DNA of 64,000 nucleotides from Enoplolaimus lenunculus. Its lineage: Eukaryota; Nematoda; Enoplea; Enoplida; Thoracostomopsidae. Below, one piece after another: positions 11,948 to 22,515 of the stretch. The translations under genes were made by a program, and so were the position numbers. Each line of letters starts with the position of its first letter. Position 1 is the stretch's first letter. The notes under the pieces are model-generated. The model was not told where the DNA came from. It saw only the letters and a program-made list of their open reading frames with translations, and did not search any database. Location of the stretch: assembly GCA_030248215.1 (NCBI GenBank), contig JASANG010002299.1, positions 1 to 64,000 on the forward strand, given 5' to 3'.

Positions 11948-12199
11948 ATGTCTGTGGATCTTCTATTTATTGGTGACTCGTTGGTACGGAGTATTGACTT
12001 GAATTTGAAACATGTAACGAAACAATGTATTAGTGGTTCTCCATTCCGATCTGTAGTGTGGACCGTACGACTATTCCTTGCATTAAAATATTATGCGACT
12101 GCCGTAGTGCTAGCAGGGACGAATGATCTGACACGTGGAAAAAATGATTCTAGACCGTCTTCACGGTGTCGAACTCTTTCGAAAAGAATTCTTGCAGCG
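11948..12199 (+). CDS. SGNH/GDSL hydrolase-like exon
   Basis: An 84-codon stretch from ATG to a strong donor (GCAGCG/GTAAGT). It opens with LLFIGDSLVRS, the block I GDS motif carrying the nucleophile Ser of SGNH hydrolases, and has VLAGTND at about residues 55-61, matching the block III G-x-N-D motif. SGNH esterase-like domains are known in several animal mobile elements as well as in free-standing hydrolases. The block V Asp-x-x-His was not found with a consistent frame downstream, so the gene may be decayed or its later exons wrongly placed. It lies on the same strand as the recombinase, 666 nt beyond it. Confidence 0.55.
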
Positions 12200-12544
12200 G
12201 TAAGTGTTATACTTCGTAATTTGTTTTTTAATATTGTCTTGTGTGAGTTCTTATAATTCTTTTGTGGATCCACGTGCACAATCAATGCAACGGCCTGTTC
12301 TTCGCCTTTTCGGTTCCACTCTTGCACATGTTCAGATGCTGTTTTACGTTCTCCCCTATGCGATGTCATTTACCTGCTATTATAAGTGCTGTAGTTTTAG
12401 TGAAACTTTGATCATCATGCACACTTCAACATTCTTACCTATTGGCTTGAAATTTTTTAGTATAATGCACTTGCTACTGATTTTCCTCAAACACGATTCG
12501 TATTTATCTTAATTCTTCCGAGAAATTGTACCCAAAAAATCCAG

Positions 12545-12654
12545 CGGGTGATTTCCAGCATCAACCGAGCGTTAACAGAATGGAAGAAACCTTCAAATGC
12601 ATTTGTGATTGACTTGTGCTCATGCCTTGGAATGTTAGTTTCCGATACTAAAAG
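12545..12654 (+). CDS. Possible second exon of the SGNH-like gene
   Basis: An acceptor-like ATCCAG is followed in phase 0 by a frame containing RVISSINRALTEW and AFVIDLCSCLG, ending at AAAAG/GTATTG. The amphipathic helix followed by a hydrophobic strand fits the second half of an SGNH fold, but no catalytic histidine is seen. A further exon may begin at 12721 after TTATCAG; its frame is unclear. Confidence 0.3.
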
Positions 12655-12886
12655 GTATTGATTTTAACGCAAGACCGAAAGTTTTTAATTTGTTCATCTG
12701 TCATTGTGTATTATCAGATCTTGTATGGATTATGGAACGTTCACGTTAACTGTGTACGCCAGTGCAAAAAATTGTCAAGCCTCCTTTGCACAACAGTACA
12801 AAACAGCATGTGAAGACAGTGTGGTGACAAAACAAACGCTATTTTTAAAATGTTTCATTTGTTTTTGTAGTGAGAAAATTAATTAA

Positions 12887-14308
12887 GGACAAATCAGTCG
12901 TTCGTAAAATAAAGTTAGTATTAACAAAGGTAGCGTGCACATTATAACGTGAATGATTTATTACATACGTATGCTGTTTCACTTTATTGCGCGTAGTAAG
13001 CTCAAACAGAAAATTAGAAGTAAGTACCAAAATATAGATAGCCTTTACGTTAATATTGGTCGCACCAACAGAACAAGAAGTTTACTAGGTTAACGTATAT
13101 TAAGAGGACGGTTTCAAAAAACCAGGCAAAATTTTACACATGATTGATGTTTGAACGCAAATATATACTCGAAAGAAAGCAAAGAAGGCAACTTCTTACG
13201 TTTAGGTATAGACTTATACAATTGTTACGGCCACGTTCAATACTTTGGCGTAGCCTTTAACATATTTTGTATACATACACTGTAAATTTTGGTGAGTCCA
13301 ATCGACTTTCTCCGAAATAGGCTTTTTCTTACTACACAAACTGAGTCAAATTCGACTACGCCAGTCAATTTCGACTTCTTTGACTAGCGGAGTCGTATTC
13401 TGACTCAATTTGTGTAATTAGGAAAAGCCTATTTCGGCGAGAGAATTTGACTCACCATTTTTTGCAATGTACGCCCTTCATCTGATATCTAACATCAAAC
13501 CCATTTTGACATCAGTTGACCTATTAAACATGTACCTTTCAAACTAAATATTGTTTAGACCGATCAATCACTTAAAAATGTAGGTAAATCAGGTATGTTT
13601 GAGTGGAATTAGGTTTTAGAATAAACATATATGCTTCTTTCAGCAAACAGGAATTTAAGATAAATACTATTTTGCACTCTTTGAATGAATAGAATGAAGC
13701 ATTTGCGCCAGTCTATGAGTAATATGAGTAATAAATAACCGAGATATCGAGATATTTAAGCCTAATATTAAACAAAACGGTTATGTTAAATCACTTCAAG
13801 TAAAGACTCTTGGATATTAACACAATCAAAAACCAAAACGCGACACACGTTAATGAAATGAAATGATCGATACACAAAATAAAACACAAAATAACACAAA
13901 TTGGACACAAAGGGTCCGTTATCACGCGTGTAGTTCGCAATACCAAAGTGTTAAGGTTCAAGAACAACGCATAAACAAACATGCATCAATAGTTAAAATT
14001 TTTAAACGCAACATAAGCATATAGCAGAAAAACGTTTAACTTTTATGCAGACTGAAATTATGACTGTTCAGAAAGGTCGAGAAATTGATCACCGTCGTGC
14101 ATGAAGAACTTCGAAGAGCTTCCTACAACATAACAATATCTTCCGCTTACAAAATTAGTGATACCGCAAACGGGTATATATATAACACAACATGCCAACA
14201 AAATACAATTCTTGACTAACTCCATAACATATACAATACACTATTGTTTAGTTCCGCCATAAGCTCAACTTTGAAGTTAAAAAAGTTTTGCACTCTCTAA
14301 AAACATTT
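12887..14308. other. AT-rich stretch without a supported gene
   Basis: Only short frames occur on either strand and none has a recognisable motif. The stretch contains the hairpin element at 13278-13470. Confidence 0.5.
13278..13470. mobile_element. Hairpin element with ~75-bp terminal inverted repeats
   Basis: The left end (ACTGTAAATTTTGGTGAGTC) and right end (GACTCACCATTTTTTGCAATG) are inverted copies, and the match continues inward through the AATAGGCTTTTTC and AAAAGCCTATTTC blocks to the ACACAAACTGAGTCAAATT/GACTCAATTTGTGT pair. It is non-coding and MITE-like. Confidence 0.75.
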
Positions 14309-17300
14309 TTAAATTTGTTTGTACGCTAAACTTAACCTACCATAATTGATATTACAGATGCTTTTTTTCGGTGACCGCCCACAACAGTTGTCGTCTGAAC
14401 TCTCGGATGATTCAATAACAATGTTGGCGCTTTTGGCGCTTTTGCAATTTGTTGCTCGATAAGGCTTGACGTTATTTGTGCTAGTTTTGCGACGTTTTAT
14501 ATTTCTTGATGTTCGTTTAGTGTCAGGACTGGATGCCGATTCTTGGCTGTTACAAGAACTATTGTTGTCACTGCTGTTAAAGTCACTATCAGTACGCAAA
14601 TCGGAAGTTTTCTGTAGCTGGAAGCTGTGCTGCCGTTGAAATTTAGTTTTAAAACGCTTCGCTTTTAATTCGCGACGCTTTCCTAAAGAATACCAAGTTC
14701 ATTTAATTAACAATGTTAGGCAAAAATATTAAGCCAAGAGCAAGTTCTCAATGAAGCAATGTATAAGGTACAAAATTTTAAATATAGAAACATTCTACCA
14801 CTATATAGACAGTACAAATAACAATAAATTGAAGTTTGTATGTTTTCGGCTGAATGGCAACTACATATATCACGCGATCCAATCCCGTCACATATTCCGG
14901 AGAGGCCACTGTTTACGATATATATACTTACTATTTCTGTAGAGTGCGAAAAGACGGTCAAGTTCACGTTGTGTTTCTTCACATGACAAAAGACATTTTT
15001 TGGCAACTCGTTCTGCTTCGACATAAGGATGTTTTTGCAAGCCAATCATTTCGTCGAAATACTTCTTTATCGTTACTGAAGGGTATTCTTTCATTTGACA
15101 CTCTGGGTTCCGCATTGCTGCTTCAACGGCTTTTTTCGCTGAAGTAAAGTTTTGTCAAACAAAATAGTTGTACTCTACGTAGTAGTCAGGATATAACCGG
15201 AGGTCAAAAACACCGGAGCTGGACTCGGAGATTAACAAAATTTTCCGGAGCCCGTTTGAGAAATATATCAAGAAATTAAAACGATTTTTATTAATGTGCT
15301 AATTTTAACGAATATCTGCAAGGTCATGTTAAATCCCTTGGTTTTACTCTTACTTTTTCATCAGTTAAAACAAAAGACATTAACCAAACAGGTTTTGTAA
15401 AATTGCAAAATTTAACTACCAAAATTACCGGAACCTCATGCAAAAACTCTACCGGTGCTGGAGGCCAATTTTTTGCCGAAACCAGATCTCCGGTTGTAGA
15501 GTGGTAGTTGTGCATGCAACTTAAACAACAGAGTCCAAACACGTTTATTTTACAACAACGTTCATTGCTTTTCTCTTGTTCAACGTTGCAAACTCATTGC
15601 ATATATCGCGTCCCTTGTATTATAAATCAATTTGAATGGTTCTATTCAACGAGACGCTTTCTAAATTCAGTCGGGTACTTATATGGCATCAATTATAGCT
15701 ATGACACTATGCAATATAATAACCTGGAAAAAAATGGCCCCGGCATCGTCCAAGGCATTTTTTGCACTCTTCTCCCCAGATTGAGTTCGGATCCGGAACC
15801 GGCCAGATTTGCTCAAAAACATGGGGACCGTTGTTAAACCACACCATGTTATCACTAAAATATTCAAGAATTAACTGCCGAATGTTCCACATTGCATATT
15901 TAGATAATGTAGCACACAGTCATTGTCTCATGTATACTTTCTTGCCGCTCACATATATGCTGCGCATTTTAAATTGATATTAAAAGTTGTTTACGTATAT
16001 ATTTCAAAATTTTCCGTTAAGTTCAGAATACAATATACTTCATTCAATTGATAATTTTCCTGTATATTTTGTTAAAATCTGTCAGAAATCCTGGGGAGTA
16101 CCGAAACAAAAAAGAAGGGGCTGGCTTGCTTTTCGCGACTTTGTTTATTTATTCCGTTATACCACGCCAGTTAAAGTAGTTGTGGTTGTTAAATTTTTTC
16201 GTACGGAATATCAAAATACATTTAAATGGTTTTAAGGGTCAGCTCCGTCAATAACAAATTTTCGATACGCCAAAAATGGAATGATATTGCTCAGTTTGAG
16301 TTGTTAAATCTGGCTGAGATCAAATATAAACAGCAAAGCGTTCATTATTTTACCCTAAGCCAAATTAAATTAAGGACATAGCAGCCTGTTACCTATATAA
16401 CAAACTAAGACAAAAAGAAACTATGCTTACGTAATACTGCGAAAATTAGACGACGCCAAGTATTGCTGGCATAGCGTATGTTTGCAGTCTGGGTGCTTGC
16501 CGCAGCATAAGCGCAATCCAAAAAAGTACTTTTCGTCTTTCACATGCATTCGATGAGCGACTTCAATAGTTTTAGCATGTTCCAAAACCTCCCATTCGGA
16601 TGGATACTTTTGTTTATACCGATTCTTAGCGGACTTATTGCCAGTTAAGAATGTTCGAATAATGTGGCGCGGTATTTTTGGTTCGGCTCCGAGTATAAAT
16701 TTAATTGTCGAATTTTCGTACTTTGTGCCCTTCATGTGACGCAGATAAGTTTTTCCAGCTATTTGACTGTTTGCTTTTAAAATAGCTTGCCCCACCTCCG
16801 TATCTAAATAGTCATTGAACTCCATAATATTTGATGGCAGAAAAAATTGTGCTTCTGCCTTTTTAAGCACACCATTTACTCGTTCCACGTCATTGCGAAA
16901 TGAGCCACCCGGATACCTTGTTGTGAGTATAGTAACCACATGTTTTTTAGTCAAGTGATCCAGGGCTAATAACAACTTAACTTCCGCTTTGTTAGGCCCT
17001 TCGTTAGGGCCACCGTCTCTGCGATATAGCCAAACGTTGAAGCGGCTTGGGTTTTCGACCGCTACAGTTTCAACAACCTGGTAATCGGCGTGATGTTGTG
17101 TTGCACTTTTATCGTATAACGCACGCGGTTTGACCACGGCCACAACTTTTTGTGGATGAATTTTGGTTTTGGGAATCAAGTAGCTAGAGACCTGAATACT
17201 TGAAGGGTACGAATTTTGATAGTCGACTCGGGTTGTAACGTTTTCTTCGCCTTTTACGCAAAGCGCAGCATGCTGATTATGCGTTACAACTGTGTCAAAT

Positions 17301-19219
17301 CTTATGGCCGCCGCGTCTTGATGTCATAGAACGCATTACTCATATGTTTGTCAACAGAAGGTTTAACAGTAAATGCTCGGCGCGCTCGACGGAAGCGCAA
17401 GTCAACCTCATCGTAGTGCCGATGTGTTAATGTTTGTAGCTTTCTTCTTTTTGTGCAGAGATAGAAAACCGTACTCCGAGAAATTTTATTCGTTTTGTAA
17501 TACTTCTGCAGGTAGCGCTGAATAGAACGGAGAGTCACTTTTTGTGTTCGTGGAAGGTTTCCTCTTCTGCATGAATATACAGTAAATGCACTTGACCGTC
17601 GCCATCTATCGGCACCAATATGATTTGAACGTACGTAATTTTCAATCACTTTGCCAATATTTGGAAATTTTTTTAAATACCGCGGCTTAGCGTTCGGTCT
17701 GACATATTTTCCCCGCTGCAAAAGTTGCAATGCAACGACTTTTCGACGCTTGATTTGCCTGATAGATAGTTCACAAAGCTTTTGAGCTGCAGCACGTATA
17801 GCGCTTTGACCGTCGCAAGTCAACAACTTGTTTATAATCGATTCTATGTTAACAGTTCCGTCAAAATCGGTATCAGTATCGTCTTCTGGCTGACCTAAAC
17901 CATGTACAAATTCTTTTATTTGGTTAGGAATCCCAATTTGATGACTTCTAGCGTACGAAAACAATTGCAAAAATAATACTCGCAGTGCCAAACGATCATC
18001 TGCGTCAGTTGCGTCAACAATTTTTGAATTTCCAAGTTTGGACCAGTACTTAAGACTTCTGGCCATTTTGATAACACTGTTTGCATGTTCTACCTCGTTC
18101 GGATTCAACAGTCTGTTCAGCAGACGAATAGTCTTGGTAGAATCTCTTAATACTGTTTCCATACACTGATCATGTCTCAAAATTGTAGTTACGTTGTCGT
18201 TCTTCAAACTGTTTTGGCGTATCGAACCAATCACGTGGGTTGGATATTCAAGCCTATCCGCGAAATTAATAACAGATGTTGGTAATCGAGTACCTTGTTT
18301 GCTAGCGTTAGCGTATACACGATAAAGTGCTACGCGCAATTGCGGCGCTGACTCACCTGCGACTATATCAGTGATTTTTGAACACACATTTGGAGTGTAT
18401 TTCAAAAGTTCTGTTAGGAGGTTAATTTCCGCCTCATCCAATGGCTTATTCGAGTCCACTGATTCTCCCAATTTGAGCCCATGCTTTTCAACCGAGTCAA
18501 TTAAATTTTCTCGCAACAGATATGTAATTTGTTTGTTAATAAACTTAAACAGCTTGTGATTGTCCATTTTTTCTGAAATTTTAATTTGCAACGTGCGATT
18601 ATACTCATCGCGAACATTTTTTAGTTTTTCAATATCCGACAATACTTGAGCTTTGATTTCAGTAGGACGGTAAATTCCTACGTTTCTAAGCTCGCGTCGT
18701 GTTTGTTTTCGAGCAACCATAAGAGCAAATTTGACTACGGACCTTTGTTTCTGGGAAACTAAGGCGCACAGATTTTGCGTTAGTTCTTTTGGAATGTAAC
18801 TGAATTTTTTGTTCAAAGCCTGCGCCTCTGCCTATTGAACACGTATCGAAATGTTTGTTAAAGATTGGTTAAGGTCAGCTAAAGAAGCCGTATAGTACTC
18901 ATTTAAATTGACTTCATGGAACACAGCAATAGGCAATGATCTGACAAAAAAGTTCACAGCATCTCGATTACGGTAATATACATGCGGCCGTGATTTTTGC
19001 CATACTTCTTTAACAGTAACTCCAGGTGCAGTTAACATATGATAGCCCGCCTTTATTATTTCGTATTGGCGCTGAGTTGGTCTGATTAAAAATGTTTTGA
19101 TCTGATGATAAACAAAACACTCCAATCGCTTCTGTTTGGCTGACACAATCCAGTGCTTTTGATTATGCAATCTTTCTACCTGTACTGGATGGTTCGCCAA
19201 GAGATAACATACACCGTAC
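14309..19219 (-). CDS. DDE-like protein gene of a widespread invertebrate family, spliced and damaged
   Basis: Exons in minus-strand order: 19219-16431, 15854-15724, 15138-14932 and 14682-about 14345 (open to a stop at 14309, with a donor-like GTAGGT near 14344). The last three junctions fit in phase (2, 1, 1). The large exon holds an open N-terminal part, a long middle, then the signature RRDGGPNEGP with Asp at 17017-17015 and, 44 residues on, GGSFRNDVERVNG, as in DDE enzymes. Exon 2 encodes a Cys/His cluster (WGEECKKCLGRCRGH) preceded by WPVPDP; exon 3 is helical (PSVTIKKYF..), and exon 4 is basic then Ser-rich. I recall this domain order from many uncharacterised proteins in cnidarians, molluscs and fish, and infer a transposase-like origin. 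The large exon has about two interruptions, and the place where a first catalytic Asp would be expected reads HNQH, so it is probably inactive. An exon 5' of 19219 is implied by the acceptor there. Confidence 0.62.
14932..15138 (-). CDS. Helical exon of the DDE-like gene
   Basis: 207 nt from TTTACTTCAG to AAATA/GTAAGT. It encodes a Lys/Glu-rich helical segment with YPSVTIKKYFDEM and ETQRELDRLFALY. It joins exon 14682 in phase 1, making an Arg codon across the junction. Confidence 0.55.
15189..15500. mobile_element. ACCGGAG-family non-autonomous element
   Basis: Ends ATAACCGGAGGTC and ATCTCCGGTTGTAG are inverted. The interior has the family's TACCAAAATTACCGGAACC and GGAGGCCAATTTTTTGCCG blocks. 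It is a diverged copy of the family seen at 22624, 25932, 26726, 36442 and 37110, and lies in the intron between two exons of the DDE-like gene. Confidence 0.6.
15724..15854 (-). CDS. Cys-cluster exon of the DDE-like gene
   Basis: 131 nt between TATTTTAG and CCAG/GTTATT. It reads VWFNNGPHVFE, then WPVPDPNSIWG, then C-x2-C-x3-C-x2-H. The phases (2 in, 1 out) match both neighbours, which is good evidence for real splicing. Confidence 0.6.
16431..17301 (-). CDS. DDE-like core segment (part of the largest exon)
   Basis: Contains the DGGPNEGP and NDVERVNGVL blocks (Asp55 and Glu99 of the open frame from 17179), a block IPRHIIRTF, and a C-terminal CCGKHPDCKHTLC cluster that probably binds zinc. 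It ends at a good donor (ATTAC/GTAAGC), whose phase matches the acceptor at 15854. Confidence 0.6.
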
Positions 19220-19220
19220 C

Positions 19221-20878
19221 TATAAAAATTTTAGGCCGGCATATAAACACATGATTTTACAAAATTTGCAACTTTTGATAGGTGATGAGAAAAGCGGATG
19301 AACCAATTTGTTCACACCTTTGGTCAGAATAGCACAGAAATTTAAACCGAGTTCGAGTGTCGACTCTCAAGTATAGTTGGCAACACTTCCTTGAAGTGTT
19401 TAAATCAATCGAAGTATTTTAGGCAATGCTGTAAAACTTTCGGTTTACAAAATTCAGCCCATACCTAGTTCAGCTAATCCGAATTTATACATATCAAATT
19501 TCAAACTGCAACTAAAGACATATTTGTTTTTACAACCAACGTTCTGCTTCTGCATGGTTCTATTTTGCAAAAAGTAGAATAGTGGGTTCAGATACACCCT
19601 GTCTTAATTATTTTGAAGCCTTGTACATTTCAAGTTTCTATTTAATTGCGTGCCAAAGTATCACAATGTGTATATTCGGCAGATGCAAAATGGTTTATGC
19701 CAAGCGTGACGATTAATACAGAATTATAATATTATGAAATGCGTATTGCACGTTTAAGCTATGCCATCGACATGCTTTATCACAGTACTTTAAATGAAGA
19801 TTTAAAAAGCATATTTCTTCAGTGGTGGATCCAGAAAGTTTTAAAACGTGGCGAGATATAAATTGTGAAATAAAGCATCGAAGAACAAAGCAAAAAAACA
19901 GGTGGCTAGCGAAAACTTTGCTAAACCATAATACAATATTTTTGGTTGATTTCTGTTAGGGGGTCGGTTGCCCATTTGGATCCACCAGTGTATTTGCTTT
20001 TGCGGAGCTAAAAGGAAACGTCGTACCATTTTTCCAAGTTTAGCATCAGCAGTAACAATTCTTGAATAATATGCTGGTGTTCCATTGCACTGAGAGTCTA
20101 AAACGACGATACTCGTTACCGCAACAATTTTATTAGTTAAAATCACAAACAGTCCATCAGAATGTCAATTTATATACAACGCAACGTCCTTTACGAGTAC
20201 TGCTTCAGCGCGAATATTGTTAGCGCTATTATACAATTTAAACTCTACTGCAATGTTGATATTGGAAATTAGTGTTATGTTTTAGTTTAGAATTTTACAT
20301 CTTTTTTGCTTCCTACAACTTAAAATCTTGAACACAAAAGAAACACGGTCGCTCAAAATTCGCAAAAATGTCTTCTATCCAGCCTCGTTGTTTATATTTT
20401 AAAACATGCCACATTTGCATTCTTGTTTAGGTCAACGTAATGCCAAAACGCGACTTGCATCGCTTAGAAAAACTACAATGAAAGTTATAAGTGGCATAAA
20501 CAAAGAGAATTACTATTGTTTATGAGCCGGAAAATACATTCGAAATCCGTAATACTGTAAAACAAATAATCTATTGTCAGTTCGAACGCGTTAGAGATTT
20601 TTACAAAGGGGCGCTAGCAAAGTATCATACAAAAGAAAGGATTTGGACTCCACTATTTCAAGTTTCCGATTAAATTTAAAATCTGATTAGCTACCATATA
20701 TTAGTATAGCTTATGAAACGTTTTTATTGGATTCATTTTGTCAAACATATGCCCGCCTCTAACACGAAGTAAGATTTAACAGCGTACCGTCAAAAAGACA
20801 GCAAGCACTAGGATTTAATACTAAAACTAAATTTTTGAATGAGTACAATATTAGAACTTTTGGCCAAATTTTTTTAGT
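19221..20878. other. Gap upstream of the DDE-like gene
   Basis: Apart from the MITE at 19820-19990 I see no supported gene. A further 5' exon of the DDE-like gene should lie here but I could not identify it. Confidence 0.4.
19820..19990. mobile_element. hAT-like MITE
   Basis: Begins CAGTGGTGGATCCAGAAA and ends TTTGGATCCACCAGTG, inverted with one mismatch. The flanks TATTTCTT and TATTTGCT look like a decayed 8-bp target duplication, as hAT elements make. A related copy lies at 56611-56796. Confidence 0.6.
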
Positions 20879-21092
20879 TTAATAAGTCGGAAATGGTTTT
20901 ACTCGCCAGAAGCGAATACATTTTAAGAGATGTTTTCTCATTACACGAGTATTATATTTCAATTTCGAAGGATCCAAACCAAGAGCCCATGCGAAAGCAT
21001 TTGCGACTGCATAAACACCACAGTCCTCCAAGTTATGCTGCTGCTGCACATCCAGAAGTTTGACTGTTTTGGCAGATGAAGAATACAATTCT
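20879..21092 (-). pseudogene. Ulp1/C48 cysteine protease, C-terminal fragment cut by the palindrome
   Basis: About 70 residues match the C-terminal half of Ulp1-like SUMO proteases: LLDVQQQHNLEDCGVYAVAN carries the oxyanion-hole Gln and the catalytic Cys in DCG, followed by ALGLDPS, the VMRKHLLKC block and a PFP ending. The His and Asp of the triad should lie upstream but are absent, because homology to the right arm of the inverted repeat begins at 21093, inside this frame. C48 proteases are often carried by animal and plant DNA transposons. It is oriented like the DDE-like gene and lies 1.66 kb upstream of it. It is therefore most likely a transposon gene broken by the rearrangement. Confidence 0.68.
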
Positions 21093-22515
21093 AAGACGGT
21101 CTTTGTTCAAGCCTGCAATTTTCAAGTTCTTCAGTTGTTTTGCCGGAATTTATTTATTTTTTCCGCTTAAGTGACAGACTCATAGTAGGTTCACATTGCT
21201 AAGGGGGCTAAACAATTTTCGGGAGGGGCATAAAATGGTTTTCGGTGACGATGCAAGTAAGGTTCAAACTTTATAGCATTGGGGCTAATTTTCTTTCAGA
21301 GAAGGAGCGGAGCCATCCTGGCTCCGCTCTGCCTACGGGTCTGCTTACAGAATATTTTACATTGTGTCGGTCTATAGAAATTTTGAAATTATGCCCATTA
21401 AAGTTTGGAAAGTGCTAACGTTTGCAAAAACAGTATTATAGTGCCCTTTCTTTGTTCATGTTGGCGCTCTGCTGGTAATGCTTGTTTAAATTTTTAGTTT
21501 TTAGTTTCTTTGTCCGTGCAAGCGCTACCGAACAGTAATATTGTATCGCGCTTTCAAACGATACATTTGTGTGTTGTGTGTCTTCTGTTTTGAAAACTAG
21601 TCTTGTACATGAACTAGTTTTTTTGTAAACAAGGTATAATTGACAGTAAATTTATCCAAGGATTTCGGAATTTGAATATGTAAATTATTTACTCAACCTT
21701 GACGATTATGCAAAATACTTTGAAACTGGGTTGAACCGGCTAATTTCTTCACAAATTATTGTTGAACCACCTGATACCTAAACTGGTTTATTTGCATGAG
21801 CTAAAGTTGGTTACTAAGTGATTGGCCAATATTACTTTAATGGACATCCAGGTTTCAGGTGGGTCTATAACAGAGTAGGTTTAGAATCTATATTTCATTT
21901 TTTGCTTAGGTTTAGGCTTTTTAGGCTTAAGAATTCATTTTTACAACGCTTAGACTTAGGCTTAGAAATACGCTTAATGTGCAGTTACGCCATTAAAGTA
22001 ACATTGGCCAAGTGATTTTGGGGGAACAATTATGCCACCGTCGTCCTAATCTTTAGAACCGTTGCTGACTGTTGTGTTTGAATAGCCAGATGAAATGGAA
22101 TTAAGCAGAAATCTTACAATGGTCCGACAAAGCGGTTCCAGTATTAGAGCCTGGTCCGTAGTGAGCTCACCTTGCCAGGGCTATACGTTTTCTATGATGA
22201 GCATATTATTGGTTATCAACGACTTTTCTAGGTTAACAATTTTCTAGGGGGCAAACTTGTTTCGGGGGCGCGGGGGGGCTGAGTCCTTCCCAAGGTACCC
22301 CTGTATGGGGGGTCAAGTGAAAAGCAAGCTCTTGTAACTCTCTCACGAGGCGTAGCAGCATTTGTTTACTTGCCTTCCGTTGCGCTAAAATGGAAGACTG
22401 TGACATCACCGTTAGTATATTTCCATACCGCAAACTTATTTTTCAGATACGGTTTAAACGTTTTAACCTCAAGTACTATTGTGTCTTTTATCGTTGTGCA
22501 TTTATCATATTAATA

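Noticed and set aside
20879-21088. Ulp1 fragment as a viral (adenovirus-like) protease of a Polinton
   Set aside because: The QQQ..DCGVYAVAN and PFP pattern is of Ulp1 type, and no Polinton polymerase, integrase or capsid gene is present.
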